A stretch of DNA of 64,000 nucleotides from Chitinophagaceae bacterium (GTDB lineage: Bacteria; Bacteroidota; Bacteroidia; Chitinophagales; Chitinophagaceae). Of this stretch, positions 16,902 through 26,702 are shown piece after piece. The DNA is taken from the NCBI GenBank assembly GCA_022843585.1, contig JALHNJ010000012.1, forward strand, positions 1 to 64,000, in the 5' to 3' direction. Position 1 is the stretch's first letter; each line of letters begins with the position of its first letter. The notes beneath the pieces were generated by a model. It was not told the DNA's origin, searched no databases, and worked only from the letters and a program-made list of their open reading frames with translations. The translations under genes and the position numbers were made by a program.

Positions 16902-17294
16902 TTACTTTTTCTTCCGGGAAGTCATCACCATGGGAATTTTTAGGCGTTTTGCTTCTTCATTCCATGCAGCAGCTGTTACAATAAGTGGCAGAAGGTTAAA
17001 CTTCGTAATATCATTTTTGTTTTGGATAGTGACGGTTGCAATTGTAGCTCTATTTTTGATATTCAGTTGAGGAAATTCTTCAAGTAAGTCTTTTCCTCTG
17101 CAAAAGGCAACATCTATACCTTCCTTTGTATTGTTGATATACATGAACATGCCAAAATAGTGGTAAAAGGGAATTTTAAAACTGACCTTTTCTGTAATGC
17201 CAAGAACGTTTTCGAGAATAAGTTCTCTCACTATTTCACAAATTTCTCTTCTTTCATCCGGTAAAGATTCAATGTATTCATCAACGCTTCGCAT
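16902..17294 (-). CDS. DUF1801 (YdhG-like) protein
   Basis: This 130-residue cytoplasmic protein opens with the DUF1801 pattern (VDEYIESLPDERREICEIVR) and continues with KIPFYHYFGMFMYI and a positively charged C-terminus. The fold is small alpha/beta; the function of the family is not established. It starts five bases after the DUF4954 stop and is probably the third gene of the glmS unit. A weak AT-rich hairpin at 16881-16899 lies between its stop and the convergent der stop. Confidence 0.8.
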   Translation of the reverse strand: MRSVDEYIESLPDERREICEIVRELILENVLGITEKVSFKIPFYHYFGMFMYINNTKEGIDVAFCRGKDLLEEFPQLNIKNRATIATVTIQNKNDITKFNLLPLIVTAAAWNEEAKRLKIPMVMTSRKKK

Positions 17295-17299
17295 AGAAA

Positions 17300-19504
17300 T
17301 TATCCAAATTGTTGAATGATATTATTGACTTGTTCGCAAAACTGTTTGCTCTCGGCGTTCTGCTGTTGTATAAAGCTATTGTCAGATAATTTACCCATTA
17401 CATTTTCCATTTCTGCGGGGTTGTCGTATACCATTTGCCGGAAAGCATTTTGATAATCTTTTACTCTGGAACGATGAATCTGCTCTGTTATCCACTGGCT
17501 GGTGTTAAGGGTCTGGCCAAGTAACTGAATGAAAATTTTCTTAGTAATTTTTTTTGGGGTCAGCTTACAAATTTCAAGCAAAGAAGCATAAGCATGTTGA
17601 AATTTATTAGTCTTATATTGACTACTTTTTTTATTATAAAAATCATGCACTTCGTCCCAGTTATTAATTTTTCCAGAGCGGACATTTCTTATCAATGTGT
17701 TCAGTGATGATTGTGGCATCAGTTGACCACCCGTGTTTTTCCATTCTGTTCTTTCTGCTTTAGCTGGTAAAGCTTTTAGTAGTTTCTGCCACGAAGTAAT
17801 TTTTCGCTGCTCAATAAATTGAACTAGCTCAGTTATTCCATAGTAGATAATCATCTCTTTGAAAAGAGCATAAGCTTCCGGAACTTTTATCAGCTTGACT
17901 CTTCGACTACTATTTTCAAAATTATCGGCTAGTATTTCTAATTTTACAGTTGTTTCATTCGTTTGGTCAAGTAAAGATTCACCTGTTTTTAGTAAATCTT
18001 TCTCTGCTATTTGTTTTTTTGATTTTGCAGCATAGGCGGTTGCAGTAAATTTTTTCATCAACTGTAAACCTTCAAATATTTCGTTAATACTATCTGGGGC
18101 CAAAAAACTGTATTCAATTAGTTGTGTTTTGTCAACTCTTTTATCTCTTGCTTCATACTTGCCTGCGTTTCTTGCCAGAGCATACATGTTGTATAAAAAC
18201 CAATAACCAGGCATTACTGATAGCTGATCGTTACTCACATCATTACTTACCAATGAAAAGGGAATTGGAATATTAAGCTCCGATTGAAAATCCCCTTTTG
18301 CGATTAATGTAAAGGATGCAAACTTCGAATTATGTTTCAGACTCACACACAATGCCGGCCAAAAGCCTCTACCTGCTACAAGTTCTCCATCTGCGGCTCT
18401 GGAATTATGGTTTGAACCAATCGTTGCACCAGCAGCCATATTACTTTGCCCCATTACGGTGGCAGCACATAAGAATGAATTATTATGATGTTGCTCATGT
18501 GCGGAAAAAATTAGCGAATTCAATACTTCACAACAGGAAATGGTAGAGTTGTCGCCCAAGTAAGAGTTAATTAATCTTGCGCCATACTTCAATTGTGAAT
18601 TTGAACCCAGCATAAAGCGTACAGCTTTTACACCATAGAAAATTCTGCAACCAAAACCAATAATACCGTTTACTAATTCGCAACCTTCGCCGATTTGTGA
18701 TTTAGCATCAGTATCTGAATTGATCGTTAGATTCTTTAATTTGTTTGCTCCTTTTATATAGGCGTCACTGCCTACCCACACATCTTTTATTATGCTGGTA
18801 TTTTTAATAACTGTTCTATCCCCGATCTTACCATAGTAGCCACGTTGGGTGTCAAATTTTTTATCGGTAAAGTCTTTGAATCGTTGTAGTAGTTTTTCAT
18901 CATCTCTATACTTGGACCAAAGCCATGCATCAGCTGCTTTCATTCCGTTGTATGGAAGAATACTTCTGCCTCCATTTTCATTGCAGATTTCCATCCAGAT
19001 ACGAACAGCTTCATTTTCGCCATCTTTTAAAACACCATTCCCAAATTTAGCATGATTGGAAGTAACCAATTCATTGATATTTACCAACATCACATCATCA
19101 CCTGTAATGTAATGGCTCATGAAATTTACATTGTCAATAACAGCATTATTGCCAATATCACAACTTACAATAGTGCTGTTGTACAAGCCAACAGGCATTT
19201 GTAAATCATTAAACTCCAAAAACAGTGGTTGTAATTTTCCAATTCGAACCAACCCGTAAAATTTACAATTCTTGACCAGCTCAGGATTGAAGCCGTCGGC
19301 TACTAATATTTTATCCCAGTTATCTGCACTATTGCCATTTCCTAGTAATATCTTTTTTTGAGATTCATTCAACTTGCGATAACTGGCACCGCTTCTGTTT
19401 TGAATGTTACGAAGATGATACTCGTTCTTTCCTTTAGGAATATATTCTTTGGCTATAAATCCATAGCCAAGAGAGGAAAGTGGTTTTTTATTGATTTGAT
19501 TCAT
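17300..19504 (-). CDS. DUF4954 protein with left-handed beta-helix (hexapeptide) repeats
   Basis: The 734-residue protein matches the Bacteroidota/spirochaete DUF4954 family. A long central stretch (about 80-400) has hexapeptide-like repeats such as NNAVIDNV, DRTVIKNTSIIKDVWVGSDAYI and DNSTISCCEVLNSLI, the pattern of left-handed beta-helix acyltransferases and nucleotidyltransferases. The C-terminal 300 residues are helical and charged. It lies 15 bases downstream of glmS, so a role in handling GlcN-derived sugars or sugar nucleotides is plausible. No catalytic residues can be assigned. Confidence 0.75.
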   Translation of the reverse strand: MNQINKKPLSSLGYGFIAKEYIPKGKNEYHLRNIQNRSGASYRKLNESQKKILLGNGNSADNWDKILVADGFNPELVKNCKFYGLVRIGKLQPLFLEFNDLQMPVGLYNSTIVSCDIGNNAVIDNVNFMSHYITGDDVMLVNINELVTSNHAKFGNGVLKDGENEAVRIWMEICNENGGRSILPYNGMKAADAWLWSKYRDDEKLLQRFKDFTDKKFDTQRGYYGKIGDRTVIKNTSIIKDVWVGSDAYIKGANKLKNLTINSDTDAKSQIGEGCELVNGIIGFGCRIFYGVKAVRFMLGSNSQLKYGARLINSYLGDNSTISCCEVLNSLIFSAHEQHHNNSFLCAATVMGQSNMAAGATIGSNHNSRAADGELVAGRGFWPALCVSLKHNSKFASFTLIAKGDFQSELNIPIPFSLVSNDVSNDQLSVMPGYWFLYNMYALARNAGKYEARDKRVDKTQLIEYSFLAPDSINEIFEGLQLMKKFTATAYAAKSKKQIAEKDLLKTGESLLDQTNETTVKLEILADNFENSSRRVKLIKVPEAYALFKEMIIYYGITELVQFIEQRKITSWQKLLKALPAKAERTEWKNTGGQLMPQSSLNTLIRNVRSGKINNWDEVHDFYNKKSSQYKTNKFQHAYASLLEICKLTPKKITKKIFIQLLGQTLNTSQWITEQIHRSRVKDYQNAFRQMVYDNPAEMENVMGKLSDNSFIQQQNAESKQFCEQVNNIIQQFG

Positions 19505-19519
19505 AAGCCCCTGTAAGAT

Positions 19520-21358
19520 TTATTCCACCGTTACACTTTTTGCTAAATTTCTCGGCTTATCAACATCACATCCTTTTGCAACGCCAATATGGTAGGCCAA
19601 TAATTGCAAAGGCACTACACTTAACATAGGAGCTAAAATTTCATCAGCTTCTGGTACGATCATCACATCTAGGGACAGACTTGTAGAAACTTCATCGCCT
19701 TCTGTAATTACGGAGATCACTTTTCCTTTCCGGGCTTTTATCTCTTGCATATTGCTTACTACTTTTTCATGATAGGCATCTTTAGTTGCAATAAATACAA
19801 CGGGCAAATCTTCATCTACCAAAGCAATAGGTCCATGTTTCATTTCGGCAGCCGGGTAGCCTTCGGCATGTATGTAAGAGATCTCTTTCAGTTTTAATGC
19901 ACCTTCTAATGCAACTGGGAAATTATAGCCACGACCGAGGTAAAGAAAATCACGGGCATCTTTGTATTTCTCAGCCAATTTTTTAATAGCGTCATTTTGC
20001 TTTAATACCCAGGCTACTTTTTCTGGTATTTCTTCCAGTTCTTTTAGCAGATGCATATAACGTTCCTGTGTAATTGTTCCTTTTATATAACCAATCTTGA
20101 GTGCAATCATAGTTAATACAGCAAGCTGTGCTGTAAAAGCTTTTGTACTTGCTACTCCAATTTCAGGTCCGGCATGAGTATAAGCTCCGCCGTGGGTAGT
20201 TCTGGCAATAGATGAGCCAACAACATTCACCACACCTAATATTATTGCTCCCTTTTCTTTTGCATTTTCAATGGCTACTAATGTATCTGCCGTTTCTCCG
20301 CTTTGTGAAATAGCAATAATCACATCGCCTTTGTTAATTATGGGATTGCGATAGCGGAACTCGGATGCATATTCTACTTCAACATTAATACGGCATAATT
20401 CTTCGAAAATATATTCTGCGGCTAATCCTGCATGCCAGCTGGTGCCACATGCTACCATGATAATGCGATTGGCACTTACTATCTGTTCGGCATATTGCTG
20501 AATACCCGCCATCGTAATTGTTCCTTCGCTAGCATCTAATCTTCCCCGCAGACAATCATATATGGTTTGTGGCTGTTCAAATATTTCTTTCAGCATGAAA
20601 TGTTCGTACCCACCTTTTTCAATAGCTGCTAATTCCAAATCCAGCTTTTGAACATACGGGGTTAATTTTTCATTGCCCAGGTTTTTAAGAATTAACTCAT
20701 CTGGTCTGATGATGGCCAGTTCATAATCATTTACATACACCACTTCTTTGGTATATTCTAACATCGGTGATGCATCAGAGCCTAGAAAATGTTCTCCTTT
20801 ACCAACACCAATTACAAGAGGGCTTCCTTTTCTTGCTGCGATGATAGTGCCGGGATCATCTTCATCTAGTAATAAAATAACATAGGCACCGGTAACTCTT
20901 TTTAACGCCACTCTTACCGCTTCTTCTAAAGAACAGCTATTATTGTTTTTAATTTCTTCAATAAAATTCAATAGCACTTCTGTATCTGTATCGCTGGTGA
21001 AACTGTATCCTTTGCTGGTGAGCTCTTTTTTTAATTGGGAATAATTTTCAATGATACCGTTATGTATCATGGCTAACTTTCCACTGGCGGATTGATGGGG
21101 ATGTGCATTTTTATCACTTGGCTCCCCATGTGTAGCCCATCGGGTATGCCCGATGCCAACATGTGCATGCAGGTCTTTGCCAACTACAAAATCTTCCAAC
21201 TCGGCCACTTTTCCTTTTTTCTTATAGACTTTTAGCCCATTACTATTTTGCAAAGCCACACCTGTACTATCGTATCCACGATATTCAAGTCGCTTTAATC
21301 CTTTAATAATTACAGGGTAGGCTTCTCTGGGTCCGGTGTATCCAACAATTCCGCACAT
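19520..21358 (-). CDS. glmS: Glutamine--fructose-6-phosphate aminotransferase (isomerizing)
   Basis: The 612-residue enzyme makes glucosamine 6-phosphate, the first step to UDP-GlcNAc. The N-terminal glutaminase has the nucleophile Cys2 (MCGIVGYTG) and GIGHTRWATHG; two SIS domains follow (CGTSWHAG, SQSGETADT, and ALKLKEISYIHAEGYPAAEMKHGP). The C-terminus PRNLAKSVTVE is the family signature. No glmS ribozyme is seen upstream. A TACATTTG box at 21427-21434 gives a leader of roughly 65 bases. It heads a unit with DUF4954 and DUF1801. Confidence 0.97.
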   Translation of the reverse strand: MCGIVGYTGPREAYPVIIKGLKRLEYRGYDSTGVALQNSNGLKVYKKKGKVAELEDFVVGKDLHAHVGIGHTRWATHGEPSDKNAHPHQSASGKLAMIHNGIIENYSQLKKELTSKGYSFTSDTDTEVLLNFIEEIKNNNSCSLEEAVRVALKRVTGAYVILLLDEDDPGTIIAARKGSPLVIGVGKGEHFLGSDASPMLEYTKEVVYVNDYELAIIRPDELILKNLGNEKLTPYVQKLDLELAAIEKGGYEHFMLKEIFEQPQTIYDCLRGRLDASEGTITMAGIQQYAEQIVSANRIIMVACGTSWHAGLAAEYIFEELCRINVEVEYASEFRYRNPIINKGDVIIAISQSGETADTLVAIENAKEKGAIILGVVNVVGSSIARTTHGGAYTHAGPEIGVASTKAFTAQLAVLTMIALKIGYIKGTITQERYMHLLKELEEIPEKVAWVLKQNDAIKKLAEKYKDARDFLYLGRGYNFPVALEGALKLKEISYIHAEGYPAAEMKHGPIALVDEDLPVVFIATKDAYHEKVVSNMQEIKARKGKVISVITEGDEVSTSLSLDVMIVPEADEILAPMLSVVPLQLLAYHIGVAKGCDVDKPRNLAKSVTVE

Positions 21359-21426
21359 ATTTTATTAATTAAGTTTTGTCTGGATTGAACTGGATATCCA
21401 TTTTTCGGGTATCAATCAATCGTTTG

Positions 21427-21434
21427 CAAATGTA
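21427..21434 (-). promoter_or_regulatory. -7 promoter element of glmS
   Basis: The minus strand reads TACATTTG, matching TAnnTTTG, about 68 bases upstream of the ATG. A -33 TTTG is not evident. Confidence 0.55.
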
Positions 21435-21493
21435 TTGATTTCAGTAGTCGACTGGATGGAAACCGCAAAAAACCGCAACGAATTATTAGAAAA

Positions 21494-22882
21494 TTATAGC
21501 AGTACTCCTTTTAGTAACATGAAAGCAGTGCCAAAATAAATGAGCAGTCCGGTTACATCAACCAATGTTGCTATAAATGGGGTAGAGGAAGTAGCAGGGT
21601 CGGCACCTAATCTTTTTAATAGCAATGGCAGCATGGACCCCATAATAGTTCCCCATAATACCACACCGACTACTGCTGTGCCAATTGCAAAACCAATGCG
21701 AACAAAATGTTCACCAAATAAGCCAAAAAAATGATAACCGCCATACACAATGAAAAATCCCATTATGCCAAGTGTGATGCCCATGTAAAGACCCGATTGG
21801 ATTTCTCTGCGGGCAATGCGCCACCAATCTTTAACGGTTATCTCTCCCAAAGCCATTGCTTGTATAATAAGAGTTGCTGCTTGTGAGCCACTGTTACCAC
21901 CACTCGAAATAATGAGCGGAATAAAAGTTGACAATACTAATACTTGTTCCAGTGTTTCCTGAAAACTTGACATAGCAGCGATTGTCAGCGTTTCTCCTAC
22001 AAAAAGTATGATCAGCCAGATTATTCTTTTCTTATACAATTTGAAAAGGGGCACATCAAGATATGGTTCATCTAAAGCTGCGGTACCTCCCATCTTCTGC
22101 ATGTCCTCGCTAAACTCTTCCGTGGCTACCCATAAAATATCATCAATGGTAACAATGCCGAGGAGTTTGTTGCTTTTACTTACAACTGGTAGAGCAACTC
22201 TGTTATTCATTTTAAAAACTTCGCTGGCAGTTTCCTGGTCGTCTTCCGGATGCAAAGAAATAAAACGTTCATCCATTAATTCTGATACTTTTTTATCGGG
22301 TGGGTTAAGAATAAAATCCCTGATACGGATATCATCCAGCAATTCTCCTTTATCATTTATCACATAAATAACATTGATCGTCTCGCTATCCTTTCCGTAT
22401 TTACGAATGGTGCTGAATACTTCTTCAATAGTATTCCATGGATATACATACACATAGTCAGGCGTCATCAAACGGCCAATACTATTTTCGGGGTAGCCCA
22501 ATAGAGAGAGTGTGATTTTTCTTTCTTCGGGATCCATCAGTTTAATTAGTTCCCGAACTACATTGCTGGGTAATTCTTCCAGGAAATCGGTACGATCATC
22601 CGCAGGCAGTTCGTTAAGCAAGGAGGCTGTTGTATTTGGAGGCAGGTCATGTATAATTCTTTTCTGTACCGACAGATCTAATATTTTAAAAACACTGGCA
22701 GCTCTATTAATAGACATGCCGGCAATGATATTACTCTCATAATCTTCAAATTCGTACACCAGGTCGGCCACATCACTAATGTTCTGGTCGTCTAAAAAAT
22801 CACGGATTAGTAACTTGTCTTCCGTTTGAATAACGGTTTCAAATTGTTCTTGCAGGCTGGGTTGTTCCAGTTCTAATGACAT
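21494..22882 (-). CDS. mgtE: Magnesium transporter MgtE
   Basis: A 462-residue channel-type Mg2+ transporter. The cytosolic N domain (about 20-125, helical repeats including LPADDRTDFLEELP) and two CBS domains (about 130-255) sense Mg2+. Five membrane helices follow (about 285-460), with the conserved pore-helix block SSGGNSGSQAATLIIQAMALGE described by its key residues GNSGSQ. The length is normal. A TATTTTTG box ends four bases before the ATG. Confidence 0.95.
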   Translation of the reverse strand: MSLELEQPSLQEQFETVIQTEDKLLIRDFLDDQNISDVADLVYEFEDYESNIIAGMSINRAASVFKILDLSVQKRIIHDLPPNTTASLLNELPADDRTDFLEELPSNVVRELIKLMDPEERKITLSLLGYPENSIGRLMTPDYVYVYPWNTIEEVFSTIRKYGKDSETINVIYVINDKGELLDDIRIRDFILNPPDKKVSELMDERFISLHPEDDQETASEVFKMNNRVALPVVSKSNKLLGIVTIDDILWVATEEFSEDMQKMGGTAALDEPYLDVPLFKLYKKRIIWLIILFVGETLTIAAMSSFQETLEQVLVLSTFIPLIISSGGNSGSQAATLIIQAMALGEITVKDWWRIARREIQSGLYMGITLGIMGFFIVYGGYHFFGLFGEHFVRIGFAIGTAVVGVVLWGTIMGSMLPLLLKRLGADPATSSTPFIATLVDVTGLLIYFGTAFMLLKGVLL

Positions 22883-22886
22883 AGTT

Positions 22887-22894
22887 CAAAAATA
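22887..22894 (-). promoter_or_regulatory. -7 promoter element of mgtE
   Basis: The minus strand reads TATTTTTG followed by AACT and the ATG, a four-base gap that predicts a leaderless or nearly leaderless mRNA. Confidence 0.6.
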
Positions 22895-22969
22895 CGAAGG
22901 AAGAGTTTCTAAAGTTTCTTTGATTATTAAGAAAGGCCGTACTTCGTACTTCTTAAATCGTATTTACTA

Positions 22970-23353
22970 ATGATCCTTCCTTTCTTATTTATTGCTCCAA
23001 CCGATTCAATGGGCCGGGGTGTTTTTACGTCAGAAGACATTGATGCCGGAGTAGTAATTGAAATGGCACCGGTAATTGTAATGTCAGGTGAAGAAAGAAA
23101 GCTGCTGGATCAAACATTATTGCATGATTATATTTTTGAATGGGGAGATGATTTACAGCGATGTTGCATGGCTTTAGGATATGTGCCAGTTTATAATCAC
23201 TCCTACCAAAGTAATTGTGAATATGAAATGGATTTTGAGGAACAACTGATAAATATAAAAACCGTTCGCACTATAAAAGCCGGTGAGGAGTTGTTTATTA
23301 ATTATAATGGAGAGTGGAATGATACAACTCCTTTGTGGTTCGAAGCAAAATAA
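22970..23353 (+). CDS. Small SET-domain protein
   Basis: This 127-residue protein is a minimal SET domain. It has the N-terminal GRGVFTSEDIDAG block, the NHS motif (76-78, YNHSYQSNCEY) that helps bind S-adenosylmethionine, and the C-terminal GEELFINYN block with the candidate catalytic Tyr112. SET proteins methylate protein lysines, but in bacteria the targets are mostly unknown. No pre- or post-SET cysteine cluster is present. It is monocistronic and bounded by a perfect terminator. Confidence 0.85.
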   Translation: MILPFLFIAPTDSMGRGVFTSEDIDAGVVIEMAPVIVMSGEERKLLDQTLLHDYIFEWGDDLQRCCMALGYVPVYNHSYQSNCEYEMDFEEQLINIKTVRTIKAGEELFINYNGEWNDTTPLWFEAK

Positions 23354-23386
23354 AACCCGTCTTGTTTAAAACAAGACGGGTTTAAA
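23353..23386. terminator. Perfect-repeat bidirectional terminator (ACCCGTCTT family)
   Basis: A 15-bp inverted repeat, AAACCCGTCTTGTTT / AAACAAGACGGGTTT, separates the convergent SET and CHRD genes. Its 5' end includes the last base of the SET stop codon. The core ACCCGTCTT recurs in terminators at 37869 and 56732. Confidence 0.85.
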
Positions 23387-23403
23387 TATTTTTCAGCTAA
23401 TTT

Positions 23404-23901
23404 TTATTGAAAAGTAATCTGGCCCCTTATTTCTCCACCAGGGTATGCTGCTGTATGAATATTTAGGTAGTAAAAGCCGTTAAGTAAATCATTTTCTTTA
23501 ACTACAACACCATCTACAAATAAAGTACCCGAAAAACTACCACAGGTAGTATTATTAATAGTAGGGCATCTCACTATAGATGAGGTAGAAAATGTTTGTA
23601 CTATTCCGGCAATAAAACCTGTTGGGGAAAGTCCATGAATGTGCATGGCCGCTACATTACCAGTTAAACCAGACCAGTTAAGAGTATAGGATAGTGTTCT
23701 GGTTTCACGGGAATAAAAAACATTCATTGTACCAAGAGCAGTAGAAGGTACTGCAGGAGTTTCTTGTGCACCTGACAAAACAATACCAGTATTAACGAAC
23801 TCTCTTGTAATTCTTTTGTCTGCATTTTTCATGCAGCCTGTTGTTCCCAAAAATAATGTAGCTAATAAAAAGGTTGAAGCAGTTAGTTTGATCAATCTCA
23901 T
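23404..23901 (-). CDS. CHRD-domain lipoprotein
   Basis: The 165-residue protein has a lipoprotein signal with Cys23 in LGTTGC. The rest matches the CHRD domain: LSGAQETPAVPSTALG at the start, MHIHGLSPTGF in the middle, and IHTAAYPGGEIRGQI at the end, where the conserved His and GGEIRGQ residues lie. CHRD proteins are secreted, of unknown biochemical role. It lies downstream of mutS with an 86-base gap, and may have its own promoter. Confidence 0.88.
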   Translation of the reverse strand: MRLIKLTASTFLLATLFLGTTGCMKNADKRITREFVNTGIVLSGAQETPAVPSTALGTMNVFYSRETRTLSYTLNWSGLTGNVAAMHIHGLSPTGFIAGIVQTFSTSSIVRCPTINNTTCGSFSGTLFVDGVVVKENDLLNGFYYLNIHTAAYPGGEIRGQITFQ

Positions 23902-23987
23902 AATTGATGTATTTCCGGTAAAAATAAGAAGTTTTTTGGATTAGCAATATTTTTAAAATGAGGGCTAAAATACTGTGGGTAAACTGT

Positions 23988-26612
23988 TTATTTAAGCCGT
24001 CCTTTAATTTCCTGGAGCTTTAACAAAGCCTCTACCGGGGTAAGCCGGTTGATATCTATTCCTTCCAGCAGTTTTCGTATTTCATCAAAGGTTTCACTAT
24101 GCGCATCAAAGATAGAAAGCTGCATTTTTGGACTTGTAAGGGATTTAATTTTTTGTTCAAAGCTATCCGAACCCTGGCTTCCAACCCCAGACTCCCGACT
24201 GTCCTCAAGGTGTTTCAGAATTTCATTGGCCCGGTCAATTAATGAAGGAGGCATGCCGGCCATTTTAGCTACATGAATACCAAAACTATGAGTGCTGCCA
24301 CCTCTTGCCAGCTTACGGAGGAAGATTATCTTGTTGCCAACCTCTTTATTAGTCACATGAAAGTTCTTAGCTCTTCCAAACTTTTCTTCCAGCTCATTCA
24401 ATTCATGATAATGTGTGGCAAATAATGTTTTGGGCTGATGCGGTGAATTGTGTAAGTGTTCTGCAATACTCCAGGCAATAGAAATACCATCATAAGTGGA
24501 AGTGCCTCGTCCTATTTCATCCAGCAATATCAGGCTTCGGTCGGTGATGTTGTTGATGATACTCGCCGTTTCATTCATCTCTACCATAAAAGTAGATTCT
24601 CCGCCACTTAAATTATCCGATGCGCCAACTCTTGTGAATATTCTATCCGTCAATGAAATTTTTGCCTCGGTGGCAGGAACAAAACTTCCGGTATGAGCCA
24701 TCAAAGTAATCAATGCTGTTTGACGAAGCAATGCCGACTTACCGCTCATATTCGGTCCGGTAAGAATGATCAATTGCTGATCTGTTTTATTTAATTCAAG
24801 ATCGTTATGAATATAACTTTCGCCAGGTGGTAAATTTCTTTCTATAACAGGGTGGCGACCTTCAGTAATAATCAGCTCATCCCCAAGGTGCAGTTGTGGT
24901 TTTTTATATTGATATAAAATGGCATTATTAGCATAGCAACAAAGACAATCTTGTATCGCTAATAAATTACCATTGATTTGGACAGGAGCCAAATAATCGC
25001 CCAATTCATTCAGCAATGCCTCAAATAATTCCAGTTCAATTTTTAAGATCTTTTCTTCTGCACCGGTTATTTTTTCTTCGTATTCTTTTAGCTCTGGTGT
25101 AATGTATCGTTCTGCATTGGTCAGAGTTTGCTTCCGCATCCATTCCGGCGGCACTTTATTTTTTTGTGAATTGGTTACTTCCAGGTAATAACCAAACACA
25201 TTATTGAATCCTATTTTTAAGGAGCCGATGCCGGTACGTTCTGCTTCTTTTTGTTGTAACTGTGTCAGGTATTCTTTGCCGCTGAATGAAATCTTTTTCA
25301 ATTCGTCAAGCTCAACGCTGACATTGCTGTTCATCATACCGCCTTTAGCAGCTATGGCGGGTGGATTGTCAACAATTTCTTTTAGAATTTTATCTGCGAT
25401 ATACGGACATGGATTTAATGCATCGGCCAATCGTTTTAAATATTCGTTGGCAGATGACAAGCAAAGTTGTTTGACAAGTTCAACTTGTTTCAATCCCCTT
25501 GCTAATTGCAATACTTCTCTCGGATTGATTTTCTTCATCGGAATTTTAGAAACCAGACGTTCTATATCTCCGCACTGTTTGATATGCTGAGTAATCTTTG
25601 TTCGTAGATCTATTTCTTTGATCAGGTATTCAACCGTATCTAACCGTTCATTTATTTTTTGAATATCTTTTAAAGGGAAAACGATCCAGCGTTTCAATAA
25701 TCTGGCTCCCATTGGAGAAACAGTATTGTCCAGCACACTTAATAAAGTATGGTTGCCTTCAGAATTGCCATACACTAATTCAAGATTACGAATGGTAAAT
25801 CGGTCCATCCACAAAAAATCTTCCCGGTCTATCCGTTGCAGCGCAGTAATATGTTGTAAGTTGGGATGCTCAGTATCTTTTAAATAATGAATGATGGCTC
25901 CGGCAGCGATCAACCCATTTTTTAATTCATCTACACCAAAGCCTTTTAATGAATGGGTTTGAAAATGTTTCAGTAATGTGTCTTCCGCATATACATGGTC
26001 AAAGATCCATTCGTCTAAAGTGTAGGTATAAATCTTACTGTTGAAATATTCTTTGAACTTTTTTTGCTGATGTCGTTGAAAAACGACTTCGGCCGGTTTG
26101 AAGCTTTGTAATAATTTATCTGCATATTCTCTATCTCCTTCAGCAATAAAAAATTCGCCAGTGGAAATATCTAAAAATGCCAAACCATATTTTTCATCTG
26201 TGGCAAAATGGATAGCGGCTAAAAAATTATTGGTATGATGTTCTAATAATTTATCGTTCACCGTGGTACCTGGTGTTACCATATCGGTGACGCCTCTTTT
26301 TACAATGCCTTTGGCTAGTTTGGGATCTTCTAATTGATCGCAGATGGCAACCCGATGACCAGCCCGAACTAATTTATGTAAATAAGTATCGAGTGCATGA
26401 TGAGGGAAACCGGCCAGTTCTGCGGAAGAAGCCGCACCATTATTTCTTTTGGTTAATGTAATGCCGAGAATTTGCGAAGCCAGCACAGCGTCTTGTCCGA
26501 AGGTTTCATAAAAATCACCCACCCTAAATAGCAAGATGGCATCCGGGTATTTTTGCTTAATAGCCCGGTGTTGCTGCATCATGGGAGTATCGCTACTTGC
26601 TGTTTTTGACAT
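23988..26612 (-). CDS. mutS: DNA mismatch repair protein MutS
   Basis: The 874-residue protein has the mismatch-binding FxE motif (RVGDFYETFGQDA, near 29-41), connector, lever and clamp domains, and the ATPase with Walker A GPNMSGKS (Lys625), DEIGRGTSTYDG and FATHYHEL. It recognises mispairs and recruits MutL. Near residues 803-816 the linker before the C-terminal helical domain reads DSRESGVGSQGSDS. This segment is encoded by a dispersed DNA repeat (24167-24205) also found in lipB, aroA and beside aroF. It lies in a flexible region, so the enzyme is probably active. Confidence 0.97.
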   Translation of the reverse strand: MSKTASSDTPMMQQHRAIKQKYPDAILLFRVGDFYETFGQDAVLASQILGITLTKRNNGAASSAELAGFPHHALDTYLHKLVRAGHRVAICDQLEDPKLAKGIVKRGVTDMVTPGTTVNDKLLEHHTNNFLAAIHFATDEKYGLAFLDISTGEFFIAEGDREYADKLLQSFKPAEVVFQRHQQKKFKEYFNSKIYTYTLDEWIFDHVYAEDTLLKHFQTHSLKGFGVDELKNGLIAAGAIIHYLKDTEHPNLQHITALQRIDREDFLWMDRFTIRNLELVYGNSEGNHTLLSVLDNTVSPMGARLLKRWIVFPLKDIQKINERLDTVEYLIKEIDLRTKITQHIKQCGDIERLVSKIPMKKINPREVLQLARGLKQVELVKQLCLSSANEYLKRLADALNPCPYIADKILKEIVDNPPAIAAKGGMMNSNVSVELDELKKISFSGKEYLTQLQQKEAERTGIGSLKIGFNNVFGYYLEVTNSQKNKVPPEWMRKQTLTNAERYITPELKEYEEKITGAEEKILKIELELFEALLNELGDYLAPVQINGNLLAIQDCLCCYANNAILYQYKKPQLHLGDELIITEGRHPVIERNLPPGESYIHNDLELNKTDQQLIILTGPNMSGKSALLRQTALITLMAHTGSFVPATEAKISLTDRIFTRVGASDNLSGGESTFMVEMNETASIINNITDRSLILLDEIGRGTSTYDGISIAWSIAEHLHNSPHQPKTLFATHYHELNELEEKFGRAKNFHVTNKEVGNKIIFLRKLARGGSTHSFGIHVAKMAGMPPSLIDRANEILKHLEDSRESGVGSQGSDSFEQKIKSLTSPKMQLSIFDAHSETFDEIRKLLEGIDINRLTPVEALLKLQEIKGRLK
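24167..24205 (-). repeat. Dispersed AGTCGGGAGT repeat, copy 1 (inside mutS)
   Basis: The minus strand carries AGTCGGGAGTCTGGGGTTGG followed by AAGCCAGGGTTCGG. The core decamer is at 24191-24200. It is translated in frame as part of MutS. Confidence 0.7.
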
Positions 26613-26639
26613 TTATTGGCCGATTTTGACGGGAGCTGG

Positions 26640-26682
26640 CAAAAATAACTGCTTTAATAGCTATTTCGAAATCGTAATTTTG
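26640..26682. promoter_or_regulatory. Divergent promoters of mutS and the transglutaminase-like gene
   Basis: On the minus strand TATTTTTG occupies 26640-26647 (mutS). On the plus strand TAATTTTG occupies 26675-26682 (gene at 26703). The boxes are 27 bp apart, so the -33 region of each overlaps the other promoter. Confidence 0.6.
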
Positions 26683-26702
26683 ATGCTAAATCAGATGGAT
26701 TA

